Assembly: GCA_033439685.1 (NCBI GenBank)
Contig: JAUEDM010000002.1
Span: forward strand, 310,001 to 374,000
Reading direction: 5' to 3'
Length of the DNA stretch: 64,000 bases
Origin: Apodospora peruviana
Taxonomy: Eukaryota; Ascomycota; Sordariomycetes; Sordariales; Lasiosphaeriaceae
In this document: piece by piece, positions 22,789 to 33,325 of the stretch
Layout of the letters: the number at the start of each line of letters is the position of its first letter
How positions within the stretch are numbered: position 1 is the stretch's first letter
Program-made: the position numbers and the translations under genes
The notes under the pieces: model-generated
The model's database searches: none
Told to the model about the DNA's origin: nothing
What the model saw: only the letters and a program-made list of their open reading frames with translations

Positions 22789-23577
22789 AGCTCATGTGCG
22801 AAGAGCTTAGTTCTAGAGTCTAGACCAATGTGGATAGGACCAGGACCACACAGGAGAAGTTCCAATAGTTTGCTGTTCGATCAAGCTCAAATCGTTGCCA
22901 CCGGGCTCTCCCCTCACGGCTTCAGCTCCTTAATTCTTTCAGATATATGATGCAAGTTCATGTTACCAAGAACGGCATGTGTTTTGCAACTTCAGCTCTT
23001 CGGACTCGGTCTAACGAACGCCACGGGGCTTGTTGCTGCCACTGCTGGCTTTAGTGATCGCATTCGCATCAAGAGTCTGATGGAGATGGTGACACAATCC
23101 AAGCCCATCCAAATCACTGCCAGCTGAGTCGGGAGCAACCCTAGGACCAGTTTGTCGCCATTCATCTTGACTTCAGCTGTCTTTTTTCCTCCTGATGCAA
23201 GCCGCAGGCACTATCACAGCTTTATTGAGAAGTTGGAGGAGAACAGCTGCCTTTTCGTGTTGTCCAGAAGCGAGGAGTCATAGTGGCCAGACCGCGACCT
23301 CGGCGGGTCCATTCCCAGGTCCCAGGTTTTGCGAGATGCTCGGCTGCCCCAGTCGGGAAAGAAGATGAACCGGGGTTTCTCTGCCTTTTTTTCATGGTGT
23401 TGATCGACGTGGCAAAGGACACGCAGAGGATATAAACTCTCGCCCTTGACCACCCAAGACATTGAGAAGAACACGCAACGCTCGACCAAGCTCGCCTCAC
23501 TCCAAGTTATCACTCCAGCAAACTCGCAATCCCGGACACTTACACTTATTCCATCACTCTCTTCTAACTCTGACACT
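22789..23577. other. Intergenic / leader of the 23578 gene
   Basis: About 790 bases. The last about 130 (23450-23577) are C/A-rich with CTCACTCC and ATTCCATCACTCTC runs, typical of a fungal 5' leader. A minus-strand open frame at 23214-24137 is a mirror of the gene downstream and not counted. Confidence 0.4.
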
Positions 23578-24504
23578 ATGAGCTTCTTTCCAGAGATTGT
23601 CGAGGGTCTCACAGAGGATGCTGGCGAAGCCTTCGGCGATGATGCTGCTGGTGCTGGTGCTGAGGCCGGCGAAGCCGCAGAAGGCGCCAATGCTGCCAGC
23701 GAGGCAATCGACAGCACCATCATCGACGGGATAGACGGAGCAGGCGAAGAAGTGGAAGGCGGAGGCACCATCGAGCAAGAAACGCAAGAGGGGATGAAGG
23801 AAAGCCAGGAGGAGGTCAAGGATGTCGTTGAGAAGCTCGAGAAGGGCGAGGCTGGGGCTGCCGAAGACGCCAAGGCGCTCGAGGATAAGCTGGCGAAGGG
23901 GACCAAGGACCCCTGGGCGAACGCGAAGAAGTTTGGAAAGTTTGTGGGTGGTGAGCTTGCCAAGGGGGCGCTCATGGCTGTGGGCATGCAAGCCGCGCAG
24001 ATTGCCCTCGCCAAGCTGTTGCCTTTACTCGGGGTCGGGCCTGGGGCCGGAAACAACAGTGGCCCCAGCGGCGGCGCTGCCACGGCGGCCGATGACCCTC
24101 GGGTCAAGATGATACAGGCCATCAACCAAGCCGGCAAGATTCTTCAAGACGCTCTAAACACCTGGTTAAAGTGGCAGGCCGCCAACTACGCCAATCGCGA
24201 GAGCTACGGTAACATCTCGGTGGAGGGCATGGATATCCAGCTGTTTCAGGTTCTTCAGAATAAGGTGGCTTCCTTGGGCGATCAGCGAGACAAACTGGCC
24301 CCGCTGCTCAAGACGGTCCAGCAGACCAAGACGCTCGACGCCGTCAAGGCGCTCTTGACCGCCGACATTGCGTACGCCCAGGCTGTCGTCGACACGAGCA
24401 ACCAGATCAGCGCTCACATGACCGCGATGACGGATGCTGGCTTGCCGACCAAAGCAGCCGACGTCCAGGCCGCTTATTCGATTCTGGTTGCGGCCAACAC
24501 TTAA
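23578..24504 (+). CDS. Unrecognised protein, paralogue of the 20600-21382 product
   Basis: 308 aa, one exon, ATG at 23578 (ACACTATGAGC). The first about 110 residues are Ala/Gly/Glu-rich with a charged coiled-coil-like helix (MKESQEEVKDVVEKLEK, AEDAKALEDKLAKG). A hydrophobic helix follows at about 122-150 (FGKFVGGELAKGALMAVGMQ, then AQIALAKLLPLLG), matching FGRWVATQAAKQALFYAGMK of the paralogue in position and character. After a Gly/Asn/Ser linker the C-terminal domain (about 178-308) matches the paralogue: TWLKWQAANYANRESYGNIS, then a four-helix-like pattern. No signal peptide and no known domain. The long amphipathic/hydrophobic helix followed by a helical bundle would suit a membrane-inserting or lipid-binding protein; that is inference. 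Confidence 0.72.
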   Translation: MSFFPEIVEGLTEDAGEAFGDDAAGAGAEAGEAAEGANAASEAIDSTIIDGIDGAGEEVEGGGTIEQETQEGMKESQEEVKDVVEKLEKGEAGAAEDAKALEDKLAKGTKDPWANAKKFGKFVGGELAKGALMAVGMQAAQIALAKLLPLLGVGPGAGNNSGPSGGAATAADDPRVKMIQAINQAGKILQDALNTWLKWQAANYANRESYGNISVEGMDIQLFQVLQNKVASLGDQRDKLAPLLKTVQQTKTLDAVKALLTADIAYAQAVVDTSNQISAHMTAMTDAGLPTKAADVQAAYSILVAANT

Positions 24505-25517
24505 GACACGCTCCTTTGCAATTGCGGTTCTGGTCAGACTCGAGGCAGACCGGGGGAGGAGTGAAAGTGGTTTTGGGGGTCTTACAGCCCAGGGTGTGTG
24601 CGGGATGGTCTAGATCGTCGAGGTTGAGGTTGAGAGATATTTCCATGTTGAACTCACTTGCTTGGTCGTAATTACATAGTGGCTTCTCTCAGTGCCAAAA
24701 TCACATTCAACGCTGATACATTGTTGTCATGGCCTCTCGTTCTTGTGACAATCATGGGAACGGGAACCTACCTGGTATGATAGGGTGGAATGTTTACTGC
24801 AGTGTTCGACAGTTGCCCTTGCACGCAGCACTGTTGCACTACCAGCTATCATTGAGAAACCGCAAATTCCTGAAATGCCTGTTTTACAATAACTTGGCAA
24901 GCACGGGCCATAAGGCCACTGTATTTATTGGATTTTGGAGGGGCAGAGATTCTTAGCCCGGGCTGATTGATGCCTTGCAGTCTCCGAGAAAGAGAGGTTG
25001 CGGCGTGCGAACCCTGCGTTGATGGTCTTGACGCACCCTGCCCTTGAGGGGTGGCATAGACTTGCCATTAGGACCTCTATCAAGAATTACGGGATTGGTG
25101 TGATCTTTGTGCCGCTCGACAAGGATGATGGCAATGATGAAGGAAACGAGAACGAGGACTTGCCAGTTTTGCAACCATTTGTTTGCAACCATTGGACCCG
25201 AGCACGATGACGAGCTTTCCGTTATCATCTGGTGATTCTGCCAGTAACATAAAAAGGTTGGTTCTAGGGGACTTGAACATCAAGATGACAGTATCGATTA
25301 ACCTACACGGCGATGTTGAGGCTCAGACGGGAGAGATCATTGACGGAGTCAAGGAATAAATGAATGACAATTATTGGAGATGAGGTATAAGCTGTACATA
25401 TGTTGTTTGAAAGACGAAAGGTGTATAAAAGTCTGAAGCAAAATGGGGTTTGCACGTGTGGCAAACACACTCCTTTCATCCCTGCATCTCACAAGACCCA
25501 CCAAATTCATTTACACA
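24505..25517. other. Intergenic, no gene seen
   Basis: About 1 kb with only short frames on both strands. The stretch before 25518 (from about 25440) contains a second in-frame ATG at 25443 for the MATE gene, followed by a C/A-rich leader. Confidence 0.4.
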
Positions 25518-27046
25518 ATGCTACCCAAAGACCCCCTCGACGAGGATATCGGCCGCGAAGAAGACTCTGTCCGGCATCATGAAGAACCCGACTCGCCTCC
25601 AGCTCAGAGTCCACAGGTCCTTGGTCTTCACCGCACCACATACCTGGGGGCGTTGCTCTTCAACGCCGCCTCATTCGCGCTGCCCGCACTCTATGGAACT
25701 CTCTCCAAGATCTGGGTCGCCAACATCGACTCTTCGCTCATCGTGACGACCGATGTGTACACCTACATCGGTGTTGTCGCCGAAGTCCTCAACGAAGGTC
25801 TCCCCCGGGCAGCATGGGTCATCATCGGCGACCATGCGTCGCGCTCTCTTGCGCAGCGCCTCCAGCTCACCCACACCCTCATCCTCTTCCAGAGTATCCT
25901 CGGCCTGATAATGAGCATCGCCTTCGTGGCTGGCACCCCGACCTTTGCCAAGGGATTCGTCCCCGTCGAAGTCCGCGACGTCAGCATCACCTACATCCGC
26001 ATCAGCGCGTTCGGCGCCTTGAGCAGCACCATCGAGACCGCTGTATCGTACGCGACGCGAGCCTTGGACAAGCCAGATGTACCCCTAATCATCAGTTCCG
26101 TCAAGTTCGGAATCAACATCATCCTTGATCTGCTGATCATCTCCAAGTTCCACGTCGGCAGACACCAGCCCACCGCCAACATGCAGGCGGGAATCCAGTT
26201 AGCCTGCAACATGGCCTCAGGTCTCTTGTGGGCTGGCCTACTTCTTATGGCGGAACACGCTCAAGTTCAAGAGGAACAGCGGCGATTTCTCAGAATCCAC
26301 TGCCCCTCCGGCTCCAAGCCCTGTACATTCTCCTCCGGCCTAGCGTGGCGACAATCATCGAGTCGGCGGTCCGAAACGCTCTCTACCTCTGGCTTATCAC
26401 GACCATCGTATCCATAGGCCTCGTCTACGATTCAGCCTGGAGCGTGTTTATTACTATTCGCTGGGGTCTGGTCATGATCTGGGTGCTTGCTCTCGAGCAG
26501 ATCTCTCTCGCCTTTCTGGGACACGCCCGGGGCGCATGGCGCCGGAGCGTCGGCGTGCACAATCTGCGTCCGAGACTGGATCGAGGTGCGACTCTCACCA
26601 TCACCCGGCCAGCGTTGCTTTCTCTCGCCATCGCGGTCGTTGTCGAAGTCCCTCTCTGTCTCATTTTTACATTTGTGACCTGCCACCCGTTCGCGCGCTA
26701 CATCAGCGACTCGGACGAGGTCGCCGATATCACGGCAATGACGTGGCGGAGCTTGGACTGGTGCTACATCTTCTATGCCATGTCGACTCAGTTGGCAACG
26801 ATTCTGCTGGCGACGAGACCGAGGTGGTATCTGTGGCAGAGCCTGGTGAGCAATCTGTTGTATGTTCTTCCCTGGGCAATTGCCTGCCAGACAGCAGATC
26901 TAAACGAGGACAATGCTTGGACGTACCATGGGCTTGTCTTTGGTGGCAGTTTGGTCTTTAGCTTCGTGGACATTTTGATCTTTGATGGGTTGTGGCTGTG
27001 GACGCTGATGACTGGACGCATGAAGTTGGATGTGTTTAGGTCATAG
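25518..27046 (+). CDS. MATE-family efflux transporter, reading frame broken
   Basis: Fungal MATE-type multidrug/toxin extrusion transporter (12 membrane segments expected). The first part (25518-about 26222) gives TYLGALLFNAASFALPALYG, then TTDVYTYIGVVAEVLNEGLP and FGINIILDLLIISKFHVG. The last part (about 26300-27046) gives LLRPSVATIIESAVRNALYL, later MTWRSLDWCYIFYAMSTQLA and ATRPRWYLWQSLVSNLLYVL, as in the family. Between them the conserved GLAYFLWRNTLKFKRN lies in the third frame, so the protein is read in three successive frames, each shifted by one base, within about 80 bases. Either two 1-nt insertions (real pseudogenisation or sequence error) or a 59-nt intron at 26221-26279 with a poor donor (GTCTCT...ACAG), which restores a frame but deletes a conserved membrane segment. 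An upstream in-frame ATG exists at 25443. Confidence 0.8.
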
Positions 27047-27382
27047 CCAGGCAGCACTGTACTGTGAGACTGGGAGGAAGCAGTGCTTTTGGTGAAGGCG
27101 GAATTCAAGATCTACCTTCGTTGATAATGAAAGGTAGCTAAGATAAGGTTGGCTCAAGATTTGTAGAGGACATAGCGAATGGAAAGAACTGAAGTCGTCC
27201 AAAGCCCTCTCCCGCCAGACCAGACATTGCTTTTCAAAATAAAGAAACAAAAGCTATATAAAAGTAGTTGGTGAGGAAAGAGCGTCATGAAGAGAAAGAG
27301 GCCACCAGCAAACCAAGATATATAGGTACTCCCTTGCTAGGCCAGGTCAGGAGTAGAGTAGTGACCCGCCAAACCGAAACAA

Positions 27383-27775
27383 TCAGAGGCCACGCAATTG
27401 CCAGTCGCAGGCAGCCGGCACCCACCAAGAAATATAAGTCTTAGCGATGACTTGGACCTCGCTATCTGTCCTGAAGCAAAACTCGACCCAAGCATCACTA
27501 CCGCCGGGACCGACCCCAGAGCCTGATGTGGCCGCGTTTGTTAAGCCAGTCCCAACACATTTGCCTAATGTCAGGCCAGGGCACTTCAGGGTAGGCGTAG
27601 CAGTTGCCATCAGCCCGCACCTCGCGTATCTCGTTGCCCCTAAACCATACGGCACCCGCGTGCCAAATCCCGCCGAAATTCGTGTGGGTGACTCGGAAGT
27701 AGTCGTCCGCCATGACGGTGGCCGCCTGGAAGGTTGCTGCTCCAGCCACGAGAGGGCTCCGAGGTTGAGCTTCAT
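27383..27775 (-). pseudogene. Frame-broken small secreted protein-like gene
   Basis: The ATG at 27775 opens MKLNLGAL; a shift to another frame then gives LVAGAATFQAA, which together would make a normal signal peptide. The second frame continues for about 80 residues (MADDYFRVTHTNFGGIWHAG ... NCYAYPEVPWPDIRQMCWDW), and the first frame resumes plausible sequence to its stop (SDAWVEFCFRTDSEVQVIAK ... PAACDW). A duplicated TC at the first junction could cause the first shift. The four cysteines of the combined reading would suit a small extracellular protein. Alternatives: the second frame alone has its own ATG at 27830 and is open for 110 codons. Family not recognised. Confidence 0.4.
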
Positions 27776-29906
27776 GGTGGAAAGAGAGTCTATGCGGATT
27801 CCTAGGTACCAGGTAGGGTATCATCAGCATTGGTCTGATGGACTACGATGGTGGCGACATGCACAAGTTTAACGTGCGAGGAAGCAATCACTTGATCAGG
27901 TCTTTGCGTGTCTGGATTCGGACTGAGAACCAGCTTCAATGCGGTTGATAAAAGCTGGGTGTTGCTGCTGGCTGCTCAAGTTGCAAGATGAGAGCATGAA
28001 GAGAGAAGTCCTGGTTTTTCATTGGGAAACTGGGCCCCTTTTATGGTCCATCCAGCTATTCATAATCACCTCCACAAGACAATCGCTGCCCTCGGTCCTT
28101 TGTAGCCACTGCCCATGGATCACATATAAAGCTGTGAGGACTAGAATTAGAAGAGCATTTACACAACAACTATTGCGGTTGCTAAAGTCAAAATATTAGT
28201 ATTGTATTTGTATGATTCCCTTCTCCTCTCTCAAACGCTCAAAACTCTCCCCAATGACTTGATGTATGAGGAACTCTGTGATCTATATGCTCAAATAACG
28301 ACTACCCTACTGCTCAAAGGCAGCCTCCAACTATCTTATGACTAAGCTCTACAAATTAAACTTACATATACACACGCAACCTAACTTTCAGCTCTTTCCT
28401 TCTTCATAGCCGTAATTATTATCATTACCCTCCCTCTAAGCAAGACCATAGACAGCAAAGCAATCATCCATTATTATTATCGCAAAGCCTAGATCTGGAA
28501 GGCATTTCTTAACCAGCCGTTTACGGGGCTTCCGGCTAGTGTCGTACGATACCTCTCTCAGGGTTCCTTTGCCCATTTGGCATTCGCAGTTCGGATCAGA
28601 ATTTCCAGTAGTTACATCGATAGTAGCTGGGCTACTTGCAAGTCTCCTATCGTCAGCGCTTCAAGCAGGTGTGGATACCTGGAGTTTAAAGCATTACGAG
28701 GCTTAGTATACTTGGTCGGCGCCTTTTACCAATAGATGAGAAGACTGTAATAGTAAAAGTATCCGTAGATCGTTTAAGGTGGCAGGGGTACTAATGCTGC
28801 GCCTATGTCTGAACTTCTCACGCGAATGCAATTTATGACTCTGGTCGGTCAGAGTGCTGCTCGTCAGGATCTTGAATTTGACTGCTTCGCGCCGATTAAG
28901 GGCTCCTGCGGCCTGTGTTCCTCGTCTGCGTTGGGTCAGTTGGATTTGATGATATCTTACAAGAAGGGACCTCTTCTAGGGTTTAATCTTAATACGAACG
29001 ACAGCTATTGAACTAAAAAGTAGATGATGACAAACATCGGTGATATCACACAGCTATCGACATTTCAATTTGAATACGAACTCAACCTGTCCATCTTTCA
29101 GGTCCTCAACTCTCATTCGACGCATCATCATCTTTCAACTTGCAATCGCCTTCTACCGGCCATGTTCGACTCCAAACTTCATCACAAGCCAGAAGAATTG
29201 CCTCCAACCCATACCTCTCCTTAAGTGGCACCAGAACACGCAAGACCATCTTGCCAAAGAGGCGGCCGGGGCGAGCAAGAGCTCGGCTTAAATGTCTTTC
29301 GACATGTTTTGGACTCGGCTTTGTTCTAAGCCTACGTATGGCCATAAGTCCAGGATACGGTCACTCCTGTATCTCTATGCCAAAATGGTCGCCAGGGTAA
29401 GGAACATAGATTGTTGCATATAGTCGCCAGGTGTTGGAACGGCCGCTGTTGTACATGCAATACTGCGCCTAGTTACCTTCCCGTCCTTGTCTCCTGGTGT
29501 CTCTATTTGAATGATTACTGAAAGGAGGTCAAAGATATAGAACGCGAAACAGGACGCTTTTGGTTTTGAACCTGACCTATGTTGCTTTCTTAACCTTTCC
29601 GGCTAACATACCCCAGCTATTGGCAGACAAATGAATAAACACCGAGTTTCCATGATGTAATAAGTACGTCGTTTGTATCATTTGGAAGCCGAGAATATTG
29701 CGTGAGTAAAACACTGGACTATGTACCTGCAAGTCTGAAGAGAAACAAGTCACTCAAGTACGTGTAACCAATTCTCCAGCAACCCTCCTGAGTCCTGCCA
29801 GTTGTAGATACCTCCATACCAAACACTACACTGCACAGCATGGAACCACCCTTCCAACTCAGCTCTGTTCATCCTTATCCATTCATAGTCATTTCATGAT
29901 TTGACT
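27776..29906. other. AT-rich gene-poor stretch with one relic
   Basis: Besides the relic at 28728-28905, this region is AT-rich (especially 28130-28530) with scattered short frames and no splice-linked gene. I see no RNA gene here. Confidence 0.45.
28728..28905 (+). repeat. Coding-like relic, copy B (homologous to 14475-14645)
   Basis: Matches 14475-14645. In this copy one frame from the ATG at 28805 runs through MTLVGQSAARQDLEFDCFAP and on for 68 codons before a stop, so it is the better-preserved version of the shared protein fragment. The parent element or gene is not recognised. Confidence 0.6.
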
Positions 29907-31466
29907 TTACATACCAGCCATGCCAGCCATCTGTCCTGGAATCTCTTTCACCCCTATTTGCAAGATATTAATAACGCCCAAACTTTGTGTAGACAGAAAG
30001 AATACTTACATCCGGCACTGTCCTCTTTAACAGCAGGCTTAACGGTGCACTTGTTAGCCGCGGGGAACGCTTGCGTCGTAAGGCCCTTGCAGGTGGGACC
30101 GAAGCAGGCGTTGTCCATGGCGCGCTGGAGGGTATCGTCCTTCCAGCCGAAGACGTAGTCGCCGTGTTGTCCGTAGCCGGTGCTGCTCGCACAAGATTCG
30201 TCAGATTAGACAGGGTAGAGTTAGACTAGTATGGTCAGAGACTTACGTATCACCGTTACTCAGAACCAAAGGCTGCGAGCCATCGGTTGGCCAGTCCGCT
30301 TTGGTGATCTTGGTGGTGTCCCAGACGATCTAATCACCAATATCATCATTAATACACGCTTTCCAAAGAACTGTGAAGAGTAGAACTTACCTCCAAGTGA
30401 ACCTGTGGGATCTTGACCGGGTGCGTGGACGGGCACTTGCCGTTGGTGACGGCAAATGAGGCCGGGCCGCCGACCGGGTGAGCGACGTGGTCGATGTGGT
30501 TGGGGCTGTCCAGGTTCTTGCCGTCCCAGCAGCTGTACACAGTCAATACTCCTACTTGTCTCTGACGGCGACAGCAAACTCACAGTGGGAATATCACGCT
30601 GGATCGGATACCGCCGGGGCACGGCGTGGTCGGGAATCCCTCGGTGTCGAGCTTGGGGTCGAAGCACGGAGAGTAGGTGTTTCCCTGGAAGTTGGGGCCG
30701 GTGAAGCAGCGGTAGCAACTCTGCGTGGCCTTCATGCCGAGACCGCTCGGCGTGCGTCGGTTGGGGTCGCCGGAGAACATGCGGAATCCCTGTACACCAG
30801 TATGAGCAAAATGACTGCCCTTTTTTGAGACGAGGGGGCAAAGACTTACCGGTTTGAAAGCAGTGACCTGCTTTGCTCCAGGGGAGGTGTAATAGACGGT
30901 AATGCCGCCGTTTGCGCCGTTGACCTGAGCATTGGCCATCGTCTCGACACGCTACATACCATCTATTGTCAGCTTCGTCCATGTGAAAGACCACCGGATG
31001 ATCTCACCTTGTAGGTTCCGTTCCTGGCCTTGAAGTAGATGCTGGCGGTCCAGTAGTTGGAAAAGTCCTGGTCGAACTGGCAGCTGGTGCAGCTGGCGAC
31101 ACTGGCGATATTGGTCACCGGCATGGTCGCGTTGAAGGCATTCTAGCGAACAAAAACCAGTGAGCTTTGCCGTCTGATGATGGGCTGGGAGAAGAAGACT
31201 CACGCCTCCGACGACCTGGTGGACATGCGGCGATGGGATCTTTCCGGGATCAACGAGTCTAGACGAGAGGAAATATCAGCATGGTCTGCTAGCCACTGAA
31301 CATAATCATGAGGAAGAACGTACGGATCAATCCGGTCGATAACTGTCTGCGAGCAACCAAACCGCAGCATGGCACCACCGCCACCGCCACCGCCACCACC
31401 GCCCTGCGGGATAGCACGTACGCCCGCCGCCGCCGTGAAGGCGAGAACGCTCAAAGAGGTGAGCAT
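29907..31466 (-). CDS. DUF1996 secreted protein (9 exons)
   Basis: Spliced from 31466-31324, 31258-31204, 31142-31008, 30951-30850, 30789-30584, 30532-30391, 30329-30247, 30182-30010 and 29953-29907; the eight introns are 51-65 nt and mostly have GTRNGT donors. Product 361 aa. Residues 1-18 are a signal peptide (MLTSLSVLAFTAAAGVRA), then a run of ten Gly, then the DUF1996 domain: AMLRFGCSQTVIDRIDPLVD, PGKIPSPHVHQVVGGNAFNA, then SVASCTSCQFDQDFSNYWTA, a GLGMKATQSCYRC-type Cys motif, FPTTPCPGGIRSSVIFPLCW, NHIDHVAHP, and GDYVFGWKDDTLQRAMDNAC. DUF1996 proteins are extracellular, Cys-rich and common in filamentous fungi; some carry WSC domains, absent here. No GPI signal seen. Biochemical role unknown. 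Confidence 0.92.
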
Positions 31467-32295
31467 CGTGAGACTCTGTCGTTGTCAAAGTGCTGACTGT
31501 TATTCTGGAAGCCAAGATGTAGCCAAGAGACGGATGGATGGCCAAGTCGAGAGAAACAGGTAGCGAGTGGATCCTAGGCGTGCGGAGGACGACGACGAAG
31601 TATAAAACATCCCAAAAGGGGGTGACATGTCCATACCCCGGATGGACCAGCCCGCTTGGCATGAAAACAAGCTTATAAGTGCCGGCGACAAACATATTAA
31701 TTTCACTGTGGGGTTGATGGGCCAAGATTATCCCGGCCTATCAGGGCCGGGTGACACTCTACTTTTAACATCCTCATCAGTTTTGCCGTCAATGTGTGCT
31801 GGAATTCCTCGGTACCCGGCAGCTGACTGGATTTAACGCGGATTACAGGTAGCCTATCGATCGTCAACGTAAATAGACTGGAAACCTGCCCGGGTGCACG
31901 TATCGTCAGGAGCTCATTGGTGATGAGAACGGAGGGTACTATCGATCAGCAAATCGGCGACTTGAATCGTCTTATCCAATGACTACCAGATCACTGATTG
32001 GGGTGTAGTATTGCCGCCGCTTTGATATTGCCATTCCGGCATAATATCCTAGTCCACCATGGAATGAAGTCATCGCCACATGCGCCATCAGCGACAGCCT
32101 TACTACTTCTACATACCAACCTAGGTAGATAGCTTGTTTCCCAAAGTCTTGGCTCGCAGTGTAAAAAGTGCGGGCGATCAGAAAAACAATGCATTCACCG
32201 TACCATCCTCCAAAATGAAGAATACTCAGTCAGTACCTCTCCCTAGGATCACGTCTGAAGTAAAAGAGAGAAGAACCTGACGACAGCAAAAATAT
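31467..32295. other. Intergenic upstream of the DUF1996 gene
   Basis: Promoter side of the DUF1996 gene and 3' side of the tRNA gene. No reading frame of note. Confidence 0.4.
32288..32292 (-). terminator. Pol III terminator of the tRNA gene
   Basis: Five consecutive T residues on the minus strand, three bases after the end of the tRNA-Ala gene. Confidence 0.6.
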
Positions 32296-32387
32296 GGATA
32301 CACCCGGGATTGAACCGGGGACCTTTCACAGGGCGCGAATCTCGAGGACTATGCGAAGCGAAAATCATACCACTAGACCATGTACCC
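32296..32387 (-). tRNA. tRNA-Ala(CGC) with a 21-nt intron
   Basis: The minus-strand sequence folds as a tRNA. Acceptor GGGTACA pairs with TGTATCC with one wobble, G3:U70, the universal alanine identity element, followed by discriminator A. Box A is TGGTCTAGTGG, box B GGTTCAATCCC, T-stem CCCGG/CCGGG. The anticodon stem is TTCGC/GTGAA and the anticodon CGC (bases 32355-32353), reading GCG. A 21-nt intron (32351-32331) sits at the canonical place one base 3' of the anticodon. The D-arm and anticodon-stem sequence resemble fungal tRNA-Pro, so proline was considered; anticodon and G3:U70 decide for alanine. Confidence 0.9.
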
Positions 32388-33325
32388 GCCTGACTCGTCA
32401 ACGTAATGTTGTGGAGTTGTTGAATGGGAAGATGGGTTGGAAACAAAGCCTTTATTTGAGCTTTGAGTGGAGCCTGGTTCTGGCACCAAGACCACGCGTG
32501 ACCAGCCATGAACTGTGAGTACCTAGGTAGTTGGGTTTAACGGATGGGATGAGCTATAGTACGCTCAGATGGCAAACAGTCCAAACAACGGTGTGAAGAA
32601 CATTAATCAGCAGTCCATGTGTCCAGTGTTCGGTACACCACTTTCCTTACTCTTGTGCTCAAACATTGAGCACATTTAGCCATCACAAATGCTCGCAGAC
32701 TGCATGTAATACATGTATGCAGGTGAGCAGCCCACGTTCAGCCGCAAACCTCACAAAAGAGTCTGCCCGGTGCCACATGCATCCAGAACAAATGTTTCCA
32801 GAAGTGTGATTTGATGCCTTCCCTTGTCGGGCTGACTCTGGCAGCCAACTACTGTTTCTCAACCAACCAGTGAGGGCTGTGTTATCTGGGAACTCCTGTG
32901 GGATGTGCATGCTTCCAGCCACAACCACGAACATCTAAATGGTTGGTGTGGATGCCGAATCCAGCAGAAACAATAAGATAGTCTCTCAGGACATTTCAGT
33001 GGGGTAGACGGTTTTATTTGGTCTCGATTGTATGCAGACAAATGTCTCGAGGTAGTATTTGTTGCGGCATTGCGTGAGAGCCTCGTTCCACATTCGGCGT
33101 TCAGTCTGCCTCGCGCAAGTGCAATATTTCGGGTCTAGATGGCAGACAGAGTGTGGTGGATGCGCAAGAAAGAAATTCATAAGTTCCGGTGTGTGTGCAC
33201 GTTCTTGCTGGTAGTGACCCCTCGAATCTGAGTTCATATTTCGTCTTGAAGTGATCCTTTACCTAGACTGTTATCCCTCACTCAGATCTTTGTAATAGCA
33301 GATCTGGACCTACATCTTGCCGACA
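32388..33325. other. Intergenic, tRNA upstream and leader of 33326 gene
   Basis: Holds no convincing frame. The bases just before 33326 (GACCTACATCTTGCCGACA) look like an ordinary fungal leader. Confidence 0.4.

Noticed and set aside
23214..24137. 307-codon minus-strand frame opposite the 23578 gene
   Set aside because: Very Ser/Ala/Pro-rich translation, typical of a mirror frame of Ala/Gly/Glu-rich coding sequence; the plus-strand protein has a paralogue, this does not.
32249..32509. 86-codon frame over the tRNA gene
   Set aside because: The interval is explained by the tRNA; the frame has no conserved feature.
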